IMG/VR virus record: IMGVR_UViG_3300047359_000202
Coordinates: 1 to 41,830 of that record
Length of the DNA: 41,830 nt
Source of the DNA: a virus
Reading direction: 5' to 3' (one strand)
The position numbers were made by a program, and so were the translations under genes. Numbering within the stretch: position 1 is the stretch's first letter; each line of letters opens with the position of its first letter. Below the pieces are notes generated by a model. It ran no database searches. It was not told where the DNA came from and was given only the letters and a program-made list of their open reading frames with translations. Of this stretch, positions 31,519 to 39,846 are shown piece after piece.

Positions 31519-34500
31519 CTAAGATCCTGATAACTCACCAGTGTTGAATATTCTGACCGGAACATAGATAAACTCAGCGGCTTTCACGGGCTCTACTGCT
31601 ATGTCAATCCAAAGTTCATTTCGATCAATTCTTGCTGGAGTGTTGTTAGAATCATCACAAACTACTGAGTAGTCATATAATCCTCGTTTTGAAACTAGAT
31701 CCTGGAACAATGATTCGACTACTGCTTTAATAGACTTTCTTGTTTGAGGGTCATTAGGTTCAAAGACAAATGGTCTTGCGGCTAATATTAATTGTCTACG
31801 AATGTAAGCAACTAATCTTGCTACGTTTACTCTGTCTAATGCAGATGATGAATCAAATGAAGTTTTGTTACCATAGTTCAATAATCCATTACCTGTAAAG
31901 AATACCATTGGGTTAATAAAGTTAGTGTATAACACATCTCTAATACCAATACGTGTTCTAATTGAGTTAAACTCGCCTTCGTCATCGATGTATCCGATGC
32001 TTGTAGCATTATCGATTATACCACGTCTAGTACCTGCAGGTGCTAACCAAGGATAAGCAATATTGTCATTACGCAACATAGTTCTTGTCATCATATGTGA
32101 TGATGGGACAGCAACTAAGTTACCTGATAGATCACTAGTGATACCTGATGGATAGAATAGACCCATATAAGTATTTCTACTTACAAGTCCATCTTCACCT
32201 GTTGTTATTGCGCCTGCGGCGTTAGTTGCCCAAGCCTGAATTTCAGTTGCATCATCTTTCAATCTCATTGGTGTATCACCAACGATGTAAGAAGTTTCAC
32301 CTCTATCAGAGTTTAATGCTATCATGTTAGGCTGTAGTTCAGGATAACCTGGAGTTGCTTGTAAGTTGAAGTAGTTATCTTCGTCTCTAATTGCAACGTT
32401 AGAGTCAACCGCTGAACGTAATGCTTGTGTTACCATTGATCTTTGTGCTTTACGACCTGCGTTCATTGCACCGTTAGACGCATCACCTGAAGCAGATACC
32501 CATGCATCTTTCTGTACTGGTAAAGTATCAGACGGGAATCTGTCACTGTTAAAGTAATTTACACGATACTGTTTAACGTTATATGAAGAACGTCTTGTGT
32601 TCCAAAGCAACATACCTTGTGGGTAGTTTCCTGATAAAGGAGCATCGACATCTAAGTAATCACTTCCTAACATTGATTTGATAGTCGGTATCGGATCATT
32701 TGCAGGGTTAGTTGTTCCGTTAGTTGCCCAACGTGCATCTTTAAATAAGATACCTTGTGGTGTAGTTTGATCTGAGTTGTCAATTAAGACCCACTTATCA
32801 GTAGCACTACCGCCACCTGTTGCTGGAACTGACTGCCATCTATAGAATAATGGATATTTCTCTAAGTCAGAAGTATCTAACCAAAGATCACCGTATACTA
32901 ATGATGTACCGTCACTTTGAAGTGTAGGCTCACTAGCAGACACTAAAGGTCCTGCTGGATCAGTTGCATTTACAACTGATGGGCTAGGTAATCCGTTTGA
33001 ATCATAACCTTGTTGACTATAACCTTTCCAACCACCGTCATAATTAATCATAATGTCTACTTGATCAGTTGACGAGTAGTACCAGTTAGTCATGTTACTA
33101 GGTATTGCAGTTGGCGCGCCTTCATTTGCTGTTAATGAATCGGCTCCTGTAGTAGTCAATGAGAACTCTCTCCAGTTAGATAACTGAGTTGTGAACGCAT
33201 CTGAGCCAGTACCTGTGCTTAAAGTATAAGATGTGACAACACCTGCTGTAACACTTGTAATTTTTACTTGTAAATCATTTGCTGGTGAAGAACCGCCTAA
33301 GTCTGAACCTAAGAAAGTAACTACGTCACCTACAGCATGACCTGTACCACCGTTTACTACAGAATCTGGATCAAAGTCATAGTAACCATAATCATTAAGT
33401 ACTGCGATTGATAAGCCAGTACCTGCGCCTGATGAAGAATCCTGTGTAGGTTGAAACTGAATGTCATCTCTAAATGGTCCATTCTTACAACCTGATGTAT
33501 TAACAGTAAATCCTGCTTCTGCAAATAAACCAGAAGATACACCTGTAGTGTTATCAAAATCGTCTAAGATTATAACACCACCTGATGTGTGTTGTAATTG
33601 AATAGAACCATCATCGTTTACACTTGCTGAAGTGTAAGGAACGTTTGCCGCTGACCATGCAGTTACAAAGTCAGATGCATCAGTTGCATCACCTAAGTTG
33701 AATGTATAAGGGCTACTTAATGTTTGTGACCCAGGAGTTGAAATTTGAATTCTTGCTACATATGGGCCTGAAGTAAAGTCTGGTCCAGTGTTTGTACCGT
33801 TGATTACTGTTGGGCCAGTTGCTATTCTATAGAAGTAGTATACTGGAGCCGCTGTGTACTCACCGTTAAATGCATATTGTGCATAGACAGTTCCTGCAGG
33901 AATTGCTTGTCCGCCTGTTGAGTCTGCTGAATAGATTTGACCCCAATCAGAGTCTGCAAAAGTAGGTGTCTTAGGAATATATGTAGATGATGTGCTATCA
34001 TATTCAGCAATTACTGGTTGTAATCCTGTTCCGTCAACCTTAATCCATACAGAACCAGTTGGAGCAGGCTGAGCCTGTCCTAATTGCCATAATGGCTGTT
34101 GAGCAGATGTACCATATAATGATCTTGGCTGGAAGCCAGTTACATTAGTACCTGTAAATCCTAAGTCAGTAAAGATAGTACCTGTTGCGTTAGCAAATCT
34201 AACATAGAATGGGATCGGAGGACTACCTTGATCTCCACCTGTCTGTGAAGAATAAACTTCAAGTTTGTTATCAATTACTGCCGCTGAAACATAGTCCCAA
34301 CCTAATGCATTAATATCTGCCGCTAACTGACCGATAGTGTTATTCGGTGCTGCCTGGACAGTAAGTTGTGCTACGTTTGTTCCATTCATGACCAAGTCGA
34401 TTGTGTCGCCTTGCGTTAATGTAGGATTAGATGTAGGTGCTGTGATTGAAGGCCATGCCTTGAACCAATCTACTGAATCTAAACCAACCCATGTATTCTG

Positions 34501-35127
34501 ACGATTCTTGTACCAATATGTAGGTGCATTGTCATTGTTAGGGTTTCTATAATTAGGAATTGCAACTACTGCATAGTCACCGATGTTTCCTACTGATTGT
34601 AGAGGTGTACCTACTGACACTAAAGTAGAGTCAGAGATAACGATTGGTGCTTTTGCTGTAAATGCTCCTGTTGTTGAATTAAACTCATTGATTCCCCATG
34701 TAGAAGAAGTTGTGTTTAACCAAAACGAACCGTTTGTAGGTGCCCCTGTTGGACGACCTGTTGATCCTACTAAACTTGCTAGATCAACGTCTGCTCTTAA
34801 AACAAATACTTGATTTGAAATACCAAGTGCAGAGTATGCCGCTAGTAATCCATATTCATTTAATTCATAGCCTTGTAACGGAGTACCGTTTGATGCTGTG
34901 TAAAAGAATGGGTTACCATATAAAGTAACTAGATCACGTTGAGAAGTTACTCTGTATAATTTACCTGCGTTTGCGGCCGTCGTGGCTGCCGCAGTCGATG
35001 TTGATGTTGGATCCGCTTTATCTTGTGCTGTTGCTAACAAGAAGAAGGGAATTGATGCTGTTGCGCCTGGTAAGTATTGACTTTCATCAATGATGCTTAC
35101 TTCTACGCCTGGTGATGTTAGTGCCAT
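31519..35127 (-). CDS. 18: Tail sheath protein gp18 with large inserted domains
   Basis: 1202 residues; T4 gp18 is 659. The sheath N-terminus MALTSPGVEVSIIDESQYLPG and TASIPFFLLATAQDK is intact. The conserved C-terminal part starts near residue 840 (NTRRSSYNVKQYRVNYFN) and runs through MLRNDNIAYPWLAPAG, NPMVFFTGNGLLNYGNKT, LVAYIRRQLILAARPFVFEPND and ELWIDIAVEPVKAAEFIYVPVRI to the end. Between them about 700 residues are inserted. They carry three recurrences of a Trp-containing pattern (NGSFWLNTTSSTWGI, TGSVWIKVDGTG, YGDLWLDTSDLEK). Sheath insertions lie on the tail's outer surface in known structures, so these may be decoration domains. AAGGAAT precedes the ATG; late promoter 53 nt from it. 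Confidence 0.93.
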   Translation of the reverse strand: MALTSPGVEVSIIDESQYLPGATASIPFFLLATAQDKADPTSTSTAAATTAANAGKLYRVTSQRDLVTLYGNPFFYTASNGTPLQGYELNEYGLLAAYSALGISNQVFVLRADVDLASLVGSTGRPTGAPTNGSFWLNTTSSTWGINEFNSTTGAFTAKAPIVISDSTLVSVGTPLQSVGNIGDYAVVAIPNYRNPNNDNAPTYWYKNRQNTWVGLDSVDWFKAWPSITAPTSNPTLTQGDTIDLVMNGTNVAQLTVQAAPNNTIGQLAADINALGWDYVSAAVIDNKLEVYSSQTGGDQGSPPIPFYVRFANATGTIFTDLGFTGTNVTGFQPRSLYGTSAQQPLWQLGQAQPAPTGSVWIKVDGTGLQPVIAEYDSTSSTYIPKTPTFADSDWGQIYSADSTGGQAIPAGTVYAQYAFNGEYTAAPVYYFYRIATGPTVINGTNTGPDFTSGPYVARIQISTPGSQTLSSPYTFNLGDATDASDFVTAWSAANVPYTSASVNDDGSIQLQHTSGGVIILDDFDNTTGVSSGLFAEAGFTVNTSGCKNGPFRDDIQFQPTQDSSSGAGTGLSIAVLNDYGYYDFDPDSVVNGGTGHAVGDVVTFLGSDLGGSSPANDLQVKITSVTAGVVTSYTLSTGTGSDAFTTQLSNWREFSLTTTGADSLTANEGAPTAIPSNMTNWYYSSTDQVDIMINYDGGWKGYSQQGYDSNGLPSPSVVNATDPAGPLVSASEPTLQSDGTSLVYGDLWLDTSDLEKYPLFYRWQSVPATGGGSATDKWVLIDNSDQTTPQGILFKDARWATNGTTNPANDPIPTIKSMLGSDYLDVDAPLSGNYPQGMLLWNTRRSSYNVKQYRVNYFNSDRFPSDTLPVQKDAWVSASGDASNGAMNAGRKAQRSMVTQALRSAVDSNVAIRDEDNYFNLQATPGYPELQPNMIALNSDRGETSYIVGDTPMRLKDDATEIQAWATNAAGAITTGEDGLVSRNTYMGLFYPSGITSDLSGNLVAVPSSHMMTRTMLRNDNIAYPWLAPAGTRRGIIDNATSIGYIDDEGEFNSIRTRIGIRDVLYTNFINPMVFFTGNGLLNYGNKTSFDSSSALDRVNVARLVAYIRRQLILAARPFVFEPNDPQTRKSIKAVVESLFQDLVSKRGLYDYSVVCDDSNNTPARIDRNELWIDIAVEPVKAAEFIYVPVRIFNTGELSGS

Positions 35128-35184
35128 AATAATATTCCTTTTGTATGATTTTGAGGGTTACACCCTGATTGTTTTTTCATACTA

Positions 35185-35193
35185 TTATTTATC
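35185..35193 (-). promoter_or_regulatory. Late promoter for the tail sheath gene
   Basis: Minus strand GATAAATAAT; predicted start 35180 and a 53-nt leader that contains a short hairpin (AGGGT/ACCCT) and AAGGAAT before the ATG. It is divergent from the plus-strand late promoter only 47 bp away. Confidence 0.7.
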
Positions 35194-35239
35194 TTGTTGT
35201 ACAAAAAATAATGGTTTAACATACCTTCGAAGGCATTTT

Positions 35240-35247
35240 TATAAATA
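35240..35247 (+). promoter_or_regulatory. Plus-strand late promoter, exact TATAAATA, leaderless
   Basis: A perfect TATAAATA followed by CAGTT and then the ATG at 35253. T4 late spacing places transcription start on the A of the ATG. A 10-bp perfect palindrome CCTTCGAAGG lies just upstream (35224-35233). Confidence 0.78.
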
Positions 35248-35252
35248 CAGTT

Positions 35253-35603
35253 ATGAGTTTACCTAGACCAATTTGTAAAGTTTGCAACAGAAAAGTGTGT
35301 GCCGTAAACTATGTTAAGAATGGCAAACGACATTATAGAAGTATGTGCAATCAATGTGGCAAGGTGAACAAAACAAGAAAACCTATATATCTTTGGCAAC
35401 GAGCAGGATATGAAAAACAAGATACATGTTTCTTGTGTGGATTTAAAAGTTTATACTCTACGCAAATGGTAGTGTATCATATAGATGGAAGACCGCAGAA
35501 TACAGACTTCACAAACTTAAGAACAATATGTTTAAATTGTATTGAAGTCGTAAAAAGAAAACATGTAATGTGGCACAGGGGAGATTTAACTGTTGACTAT
35601 TAA
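35253..35603 (+). CDS. Double zinc-ribbon, HNH-like small protein
   Basis: 116 residues. Two zinc sites are visible: C8xxC11 with C32xxC35, and C59xxC62 with C93xxC96. Between the second pair lies VYHIDGRPQNTDFTNLRTIC, which matches the HNH pattern (DHIDGxxxNxxxxNLRxLCxxCH) with H76, N83 and N88. The first D/H of the HNH core is Y-H here, so nuclease activity is uncertain. It could be a free-standing HNH-type endonuclease or a DNA/RNA-binding regulator. It is one of three plus-strand genes, is expressed from a leaderless late promoter, and its last 18 bases overlap the convergent dNMP kinase gene. Confidence 0.82.
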   Translation: MSLPRPICKVCNRKVCAVNYVKNGKRHYRSMCNQCGKVNKTRKPIYLWQRAGYEKQDTCFLCGFKSLYSTQMVVYHIDGRPQNTDFTNLRTICLNCIEVVKRKHVMWHRGDLTVDY

Positions 35604-36206
35604 CTCTATATGTTTATGTAAGTCATCAATTGTGCCATTGTTGTCAACTTGATAATCGTAATCTAATCCAACACTACTATACTCACTAGCATGAACTCCT
35701 AGATCGACTAGTCTTGCTAATGCTTGAGGATTTTCATAATAATTATAATCTACCGCATCATTTAACCAGGTAGGCTGTTCTCCTCGATTGACTCTGAGTG
35801 TAGTTCCACCTGCATTTTTAATTGCTTCTACTTCATTTTTAAATCTGCAATCAGTAATGACTACGTTATCTTCTATTTTACGTAATTGATTTTCAATAGA
35901 TGATACCCAGATATCATTATGAAATGATCGTCTGCCTACTTCAGTTCCCCAATACTGCAAGACCCAACGGGGAGTCAAATGAGGCATATCTAATCGTTTT
36001 GCCCACCACTCATCAACTTCTTCTCGCCACTCTCTACTAGATTGAGTAGTGCCTTCTAACATTTCTCTGTCCCAGCCAAAGATAGCAGAGACACAATCCT
36101 TCAAGGGACCTGCATAACTCAGTTTTTTAAAGCCGTGAAATCTTATAAGATAATCAGCCGCAGTATCTTTGCCACTGCTGATAAGTCCTGTAATACCTAT
36201 AATCAT
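35586..36206 (-). CDS. 1: Deoxynucleoside monophosphate kinase (gp1-like)
   Basis: 206 residues; T4 gp1 is 241. P-loop GITGLISSGKDTAADYL (4-20) at the N-terminus, then the LKxxxxxIFGW pattern LKDCVSAIFGWDREMLEG, WVLQYWGTEVGRRSF, NVVITDCRFKNEVEAIKNAGG and a lid region rich in Arg. It phosphorylates dNMPs to dNDPs so the phage can recycle host DNA into its own. A perfect sigma-70 promoter, rather than a late element, lies upstream, as expected for an early nucleotide-metabolism gene placed inside a structural cluster. AGGA lies about 12 nt before the ATG. Confidence 0.93.
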   Translation of the reverse strand: MIIGITGLISSGKDTAADYLIRFHGFKKLSYAGPLKDCVSAIFGWDREMLEGTTQSSREWREEVDEWWAKRLDMPHLTPRWVLQYWGTEVGRRSFHNDIWVSSIENQLRKIEDNVVITDCRFKNEVEAIKNAGGTTLRVNRGEQPTWLNDAVDYNYYENPQALARLVDLGVHASEYSSVGLDYDYQVDNNGTIDDLHKHIELIVNS

Positions 36207-36235
36207 ATTGGATAGTCCTGTAGTAAAGTAATAAT

Positions 36236-36264
36236 ATTATACAGGGTTTATAAAAGAATGTCAA
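36236..36264 (-). promoter_or_regulatory. Perfect sigma-70 promoter for dNMP kinase
   Basis: TTGACA (36259-36264), 17-bp spacer, TATAAT (36236-36241) on the minus strand. The -35 box overlaps the stop codon of the SGNH hydrolase gene. Expected start about 36229. Confidence 0.92.
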
Positions 36265-36959
36265 GTGTTTTTGGAAAAATAATCTAATATTTTATCTATT
36301 GCAAAATGACGCATAACATTCCCGTTAGGATGCACTCCATCTGCAAATATATTCGGGAGTGCTTTTTTCGCGGACAAAATATTTTCATACTTAGACATTT
36401 CACTTGTTAATATATCTAAATTTTTATCTTTGAACGGGTTATTATAGTAATCGAAACTTTGAAAATGTGATGTAGGTAACTTATAGCCTACAATTTCTGA
36501 CAACAAATCTTCAATTATAAAATCTGCCCAATTATAGTCATCTGGTCTATATAGTGATGCATGTCCACCTACGATTGCCCATTTAGCATTTGGGCATATA
36601 TCTCTTATTTCAGAAACTGCCTTGTTAACTTCAATGTGCAACCGATCGAGGGTATCTAAAACATTTTCAGTTCCAAAACGTGCTTTTGCATAATGTGGAA
36701 TGTACAATGGAAGAAGTTCTTCTCTTCCTAACTCAGTATAAAACCAAATAATTAAATCAATATCTTTGAATTTAGATAGTAAAAAAATCCTGCCTTCATT
36801 AAGAGTTTGTAGATTGGTGCCACCGTAGTGGGAACAGTTGAAAATTTGATGATCATCATATTTTGGCCAGTGAGATGAGTCGAAAGCGGAAGCCCAGTAT
36901 TTGTGTTGTATTTCACCGAAGTAATAACCCCAACTATCTCCGACAACTAAAATGTTCAT
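36261..36959 (-). CDS. SGNH/GDSL-type hydrolase
   Basis: 232 residues. Block I is MNILVVGDSWGYYFG with the nucleophile Ser in GDSW (7-10). An HYGGTN segment follows near 46 that could supply the oxyanion Gly, AIVGGHASLY is a later block, and block V DGVHPNGNVMRHFA near 208 has the catalytic D-x-x-H. This is a complete SGNH esterase/acyl-hydrolase fold. Such enzymes in phages remove or modify O-acetyl groups on glycans. No signal peptide. It overlaps the GT10-like gene by ATGA, so hydrolase and transferase are made together, which points to a shared glycan substrate. Confidence 0.85.
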   Translation of the reverse strand: MNILVVGDSWGYYFGEIQHKYWASAFDSSHWPKYDDHQIFNCSHYGGTNLQTLNEGRIFLLSKFKDIDLIIWFYTELGREELLPLYIPHYAKARFGTENVLDTLDRLHIEVNKAVSEIRDICPNAKWAIVGGHASLYRPDDYNWADFIIEDLLSEIVGYKLPTSHFQSFDYYNNPFKDKNLDILTSEMSKYENILSAKKALPNIFADGVHPNGNVMRHFAIDKILDYFSKNT

Positions 36960-38254
36960 TTAACAATTTTCCCAGAATAATTTTCGTCTGGACTTAAATG
37001 TATATTAGGGTCACAGGGCATGACCCAAAGTCGTAAGATTTTATGTTTGGGTACATGTTTTAATGGAGGACAAGATCGATATAGCAATTGCCATTCTTGG
37101 TCTAATACATATTGCCAATGTCTATAATTGAATTCAATATCTTCAATGATGCCTTGTCTGTAACTTTTTGCATGATCCAAAAAGGAAGTTATTCTTTTGT
37201 GTGCTATAGAAATATATTCACTTATACTAATATCTTTATTAATTAAGTCTGGTTCAGATGTATATTTTCTAAATGTTTTAAATCCTAATCCTTCTAATGT
37301 TTTTTCTTGTAGATCGAATTTACTAATTCCCATAAAAGGTTTTTTAGTTGCAATAGGTTTCCAAGTTTTTTCTGTAGTAGAGTAAATATCATGTTCCCAA
37401 AAAGGGCGAACTTCCATATCCTCTGTTATACCTTTAAAGTCATCAGACCAATGAGCGGGATTAGGATTGTCAAACCATGTTTCAGGCATAACGATTAATG
37501 ATGCATTGTTCCATTCGTCAGGGAAAAGATAATTAGCAACATCAAAACTATTTACTTTACCACTTTTAATTACTTCAGAAAACGAATCACCGGGTAATGT
37601 TCGTTCTAGTTGACTATAAATTTTTTTTAAATCTTCTAAATTTAAATCTTCATCGATACCATTTAATATTGGTTGATAATCTTGTGATATAGAATCTTTG
37701 AATGCACCATACGGATTTAACGAGTTTGTCAAAGAGTAATCTAATCTATCAAGTGTGTTTTCTTTAAAGAATTGATACAACAAAGGCAGTTTATGAACTC
37801 TACCTGTAATATCACCTATCAACCACAGTGCTTTCTGATCTTCTTTATCTAATGACTTACTCCAATCTCTAGTTGTGTCTAATCCATGACTTCTTTCTTC
37901 GGTTCCTTCGGATCTTAATAAAAAATATCTAGGATTATGACCAAACACCATGTAATGATCTGGCAATTCATTTATGTTAACTCTGGTACCTTCATGCAAT
38001 AGATATACATGTTTCAGATTAGGAAACATTTGGCTTGTATGTAAATATTCTAGTGTCTGTTTTGTAAACGTGGTGTAATCCCACCCAACTTGTGGTTCAT
38101 ACAACATAAAACTAATAATCAGATGTTCGATATTTTGTGTTTTGTAACGGCCAATAGAATTGACATTCCCATTGAAGGGCACATTACGATCATGTCCGCA
38201 CTCTACATTAATAGACCAAATGGTATCTGTGAACTGACAACTAGAAATCGTCAT
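36956..38254 (-). CDS. GT10-like (fucosyltransferase-type) glycosyltransferase, probable
   Basis: 432 residues. The key part is near the C-terminus: YSTTEKTWKPIATKKPFMGI (291-310), like the SEKxxxPIxxGxPFI nucleotide-sugar motif of GT10 and related GT-B enzymes. Upstream lie SLIVMPETWFDN (252-263) and HYMVFGHNPRYFLL (100-113). The N-terminal 240 residues are less clear and may be the acceptor-binding half. Sugar donor and acceptor are unknown. No membrane segment. It starts 10 nt after the stop of gp13, with no obvious Shine-Dalgarno site, and is coupled to the SGNH hydrolase behind it. Confidence 0.68.
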   Translation of the reverse strand: MTISSCQFTDTIWSINVECGHDRNVPFNGNVNSIGRYKTQNIEHLIISFMLYEPQVGWDYTTFTKQTLEYLHTSQMFPNLKHVYLLHEGTRVNINELPDHYMVFGHNPRYFLLRSEGTEERSHGLDTTRDWSKSLDKEDQKALWLIGDITGRVHKLPLLYQFFKENTLDRLDYSLTNSLNPYGAFKDSISQDYQPILNGIDEDLNLEDLKKIYSQLERTLPGDSFSEVIKSGKVNSFDVANYLFPDEWNNASLIVMPETWFDNPNPAHWSDDFKGITEDMEVRPFWEHDIYSTTEKTWKPIATKKPFMGISKFDLQEKTLEGLGFKTFRKYTSEPDLINKDISISEYISIAHKRITSFLDHAKSYRQGIIEDIEFNYRHWQYVLDQEWQLLYRSCPPLKHVPKHKILRLWVMPCDPNIHLSPDENYSGKIVK

Positions 38255-38264
38255 GCAATATAGG

Positions 38265-39050
38265 TTAGCCTTGAATCCAAGTGAGAGGTTGTGAGTAGTC
38301 TACGTAGTCACGTAAATCTTTATGACATTGTTCTTGTGCCGCAAGACCCTCTGCCTTCATTGCCGCACCATTAAGAGCAGTTCCACCTGCGGGACCTGCG
38401 ATAGTTGAGAATTTTTCACGTGCTTGACCTATAGTAATCATGCATGTTGCTAACACATAATTTTCTAGCCAAGGTGCAATACCCGGGTCTTGTAATAAAG
38501 TTGTTTCTGGGCGTTGAATATCAGCCCAAATAAGAATCTGTTCTCCGGATCCTTTAAAGTCCCTAACAAATCTAATTGTTTTAGTTACTGGATCAAACGT
38601 GTATATAACAAATCCACCAAACATTCTAGCGGCTAATTCTACATACCCTGCATAGAAGTCATACGTTGCTAGTCCACCTGCATAGTTATAGTTTAACAGA
38701 TACGTGTTTAAGATAGCAGATGAAAACGGATCGAAAGATGATGCTCCTGGTCCTGTTTCAAGTCCAATTGTTCTTCTAAAACATTGCCTAACATTAATAA
38801 ACTCTGTTGGTAATGTATAAGTATCTTGGTCTTTTTCTACTGTTAATAAAGTATAGGACTCTTGCACTGAGTTTTCAGCACGTTGTCTATACACTTTAAC
38901 TGCAAAGTTGTATGCCGCTTCGTAGTGTTCTGGATCTAATTCTAAGTCTACAATGCCATCGCCCAGCCTGAAACGAACCTGATCAAACATATTCTCTTTG
39001 AGTTGTTCGAGGTTTTCGCCGTTTGGTACTGCTAGTTCTTCTGATGCCAT
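38265..39050 (-). CDS. 13: Neck protein gp13
   Basis: 261 residues; T4 gp13 is 309. Characteristic parts: MFDQVRFRLGDGIVDLEL, QESYTLLTVEKDQDTYTLPTEFI, a hydrophobic centre, DPVTKTIRFVRDFKGSGEQI, PWLENYVLATCMITIGQAREKF and the strongly conserved GPAGGTALNGAAMKAEGLAA with DYSQPLTW at the end. gp13 with gp14 closes the head after packaging and forms the neck that receives the tail. Late promoter with a 17-nt leader and AGGA. It is flanked on both sides by glycan-type enzyme genes, unlike T4 where gp14 follows. Confidence 0.88.
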   Translation of the reverse strand: MASEELAVPNGENLEQLKENMFDQVRFRLGDGIVDLELDPEHYEAAYNFAVKVYRQRAENSVQESYTLLTVEKDQDTYTLPTEFINVRQCFRRTIGLETGPGASSFDPFSSAILNTYLLNYNYAGGLATYDFYAGYVELAARMFGGFVIYTFDPVTKTIRFVRDFKGSGEQILIWADIQRPETTLLQDPGIAPWLENYVLATCMITIGQAREKFSTIAGPAGGTALNGAAMKAEGLAAQEQCHKDLRDYVDYSQPLTWIQG

Positions 39051-39070
39051 GTTGATAAATTCCTATTTCT

Positions 39071-39080
39071 AGTATTTATC
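39071..39080 (-). promoter_or_regulatory. Late promoter (GATAAATACT) for gp13
   Basis: Minus strand GATAAATACTAG; predicted start 39067, leader 17 nt with AGGA before the ATG at 39050. Confidence 0.78.
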
Positions 39081-39083
39081 AGT

Positions 39084-39842
39084 CTAAATGTTTTTCTGTT
39101 TTATATAATTGTTTAAATCAGTGGCTCTGGATAGATGTGCGTCTGCTCCATGGTGACCATATTTAGCATTTGGATTCATCATTCCTGCTTGTTTATACTT
39201 TTCATAAAAGCCGTAGTCATTGTTTCTGTACATGTAATAACGTGTAGCATCAATTTTTGATAGATATGGCTTTAACCATTTCATGTTGCGATTATTGAAT
39301 GCGATGCCCGAGTTAGTCATAAGATATCTGATACCCTCTGCTTTAAAAAAGTATTGCAGTGATAAAGCATCTTTGGCAGTTAAACATTCAGTATAAATCT
39401 CTGAATACACTAAAAATCTTTGTGCTGTTAAAAACTGTTCTTTTTCTTGTGGTGCAACATGATGTGGATCTGTCATTGCATTTACTTGAACTGAATTTAG
39501 AAATGACGGGTCTGCCCAATCAGCACAAGTGTCCTGGTTGATACCTACATCATGCGGGACGGGTGCTTCTATTCTACAACTCTCTGCCCAGTTAACCAAA
39601 ACAAAAAGATTGTTTGCTTTATTTGACACTAAATCTTGGTTAAGTGTAAACCAATTTAGTACACTACGATGTATAGCGCCATTAGAGGAACCGTTTCTTG
39701 CAATATTGATAGGAGTATGGCCCATCATTTTTGCTAGTTGGTTACCAAAACTTGCCTGACGATTTTCTGGGCTTGATAAGTCCCCATGAATTTCCGCTCC
39801 GGCGGCATGACTACACCCCGCAATCAACATATAATTTGCCAT
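39084..39842 (-). CDS. SGNH-like hydrolase of the GCSH type
   Basis: 252 residues. Block I is MLIAGCSHAAGAE with the likely nucleophile Ser in GCSH, then a block II ARNGSSNGAI that supplies a Gly/Asn, VNWAES, and near the C-terminus HHGADAHLSRATDLNNYI carrying D-x-H in the place of block V. The GCSHxxG start is common in SGNH proteins of marine phages and differs from the GDSW type at 36261. No signal peptide is present. It probably acts on an ester-modified glycan, but the substrate is unknown. It begins 4 nt after the stop of the 380-aa gene. Confidence 0.78.
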   Translation of the reverse strand: MANYMLIAGCSHAAGAEIHGDLSSPENRQASFGNQLAKMMGHTPINIARNGSSNGAIHRSVLNWFTLNQDLVSNKANNLFVLVNWAESCRIEAPVPHDVGINQDTCADWADPSFLNSVQVNAMTDPHHVAPQEKEQFLTAQRFLVYSEIYTECLTAKDALSLQYFFKAEGIRYLMTNSGIAFNNRNMKWLKPYLSKIDATRYYMYRNNDYGFYEKYKQAGMMNPNAKYGHHGADAHLSRATDLNNYIKQKNI

Positions 39843-39846
39843 ATTA

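Noticed and set aside
35150-35180. AGGGT/ACCCT hairpin followed by T on the plus strand as a terminator
   Set aside because: The stem is 5 bp and no plus-strand gene ends there; it lies in the sheath mRNA leader.
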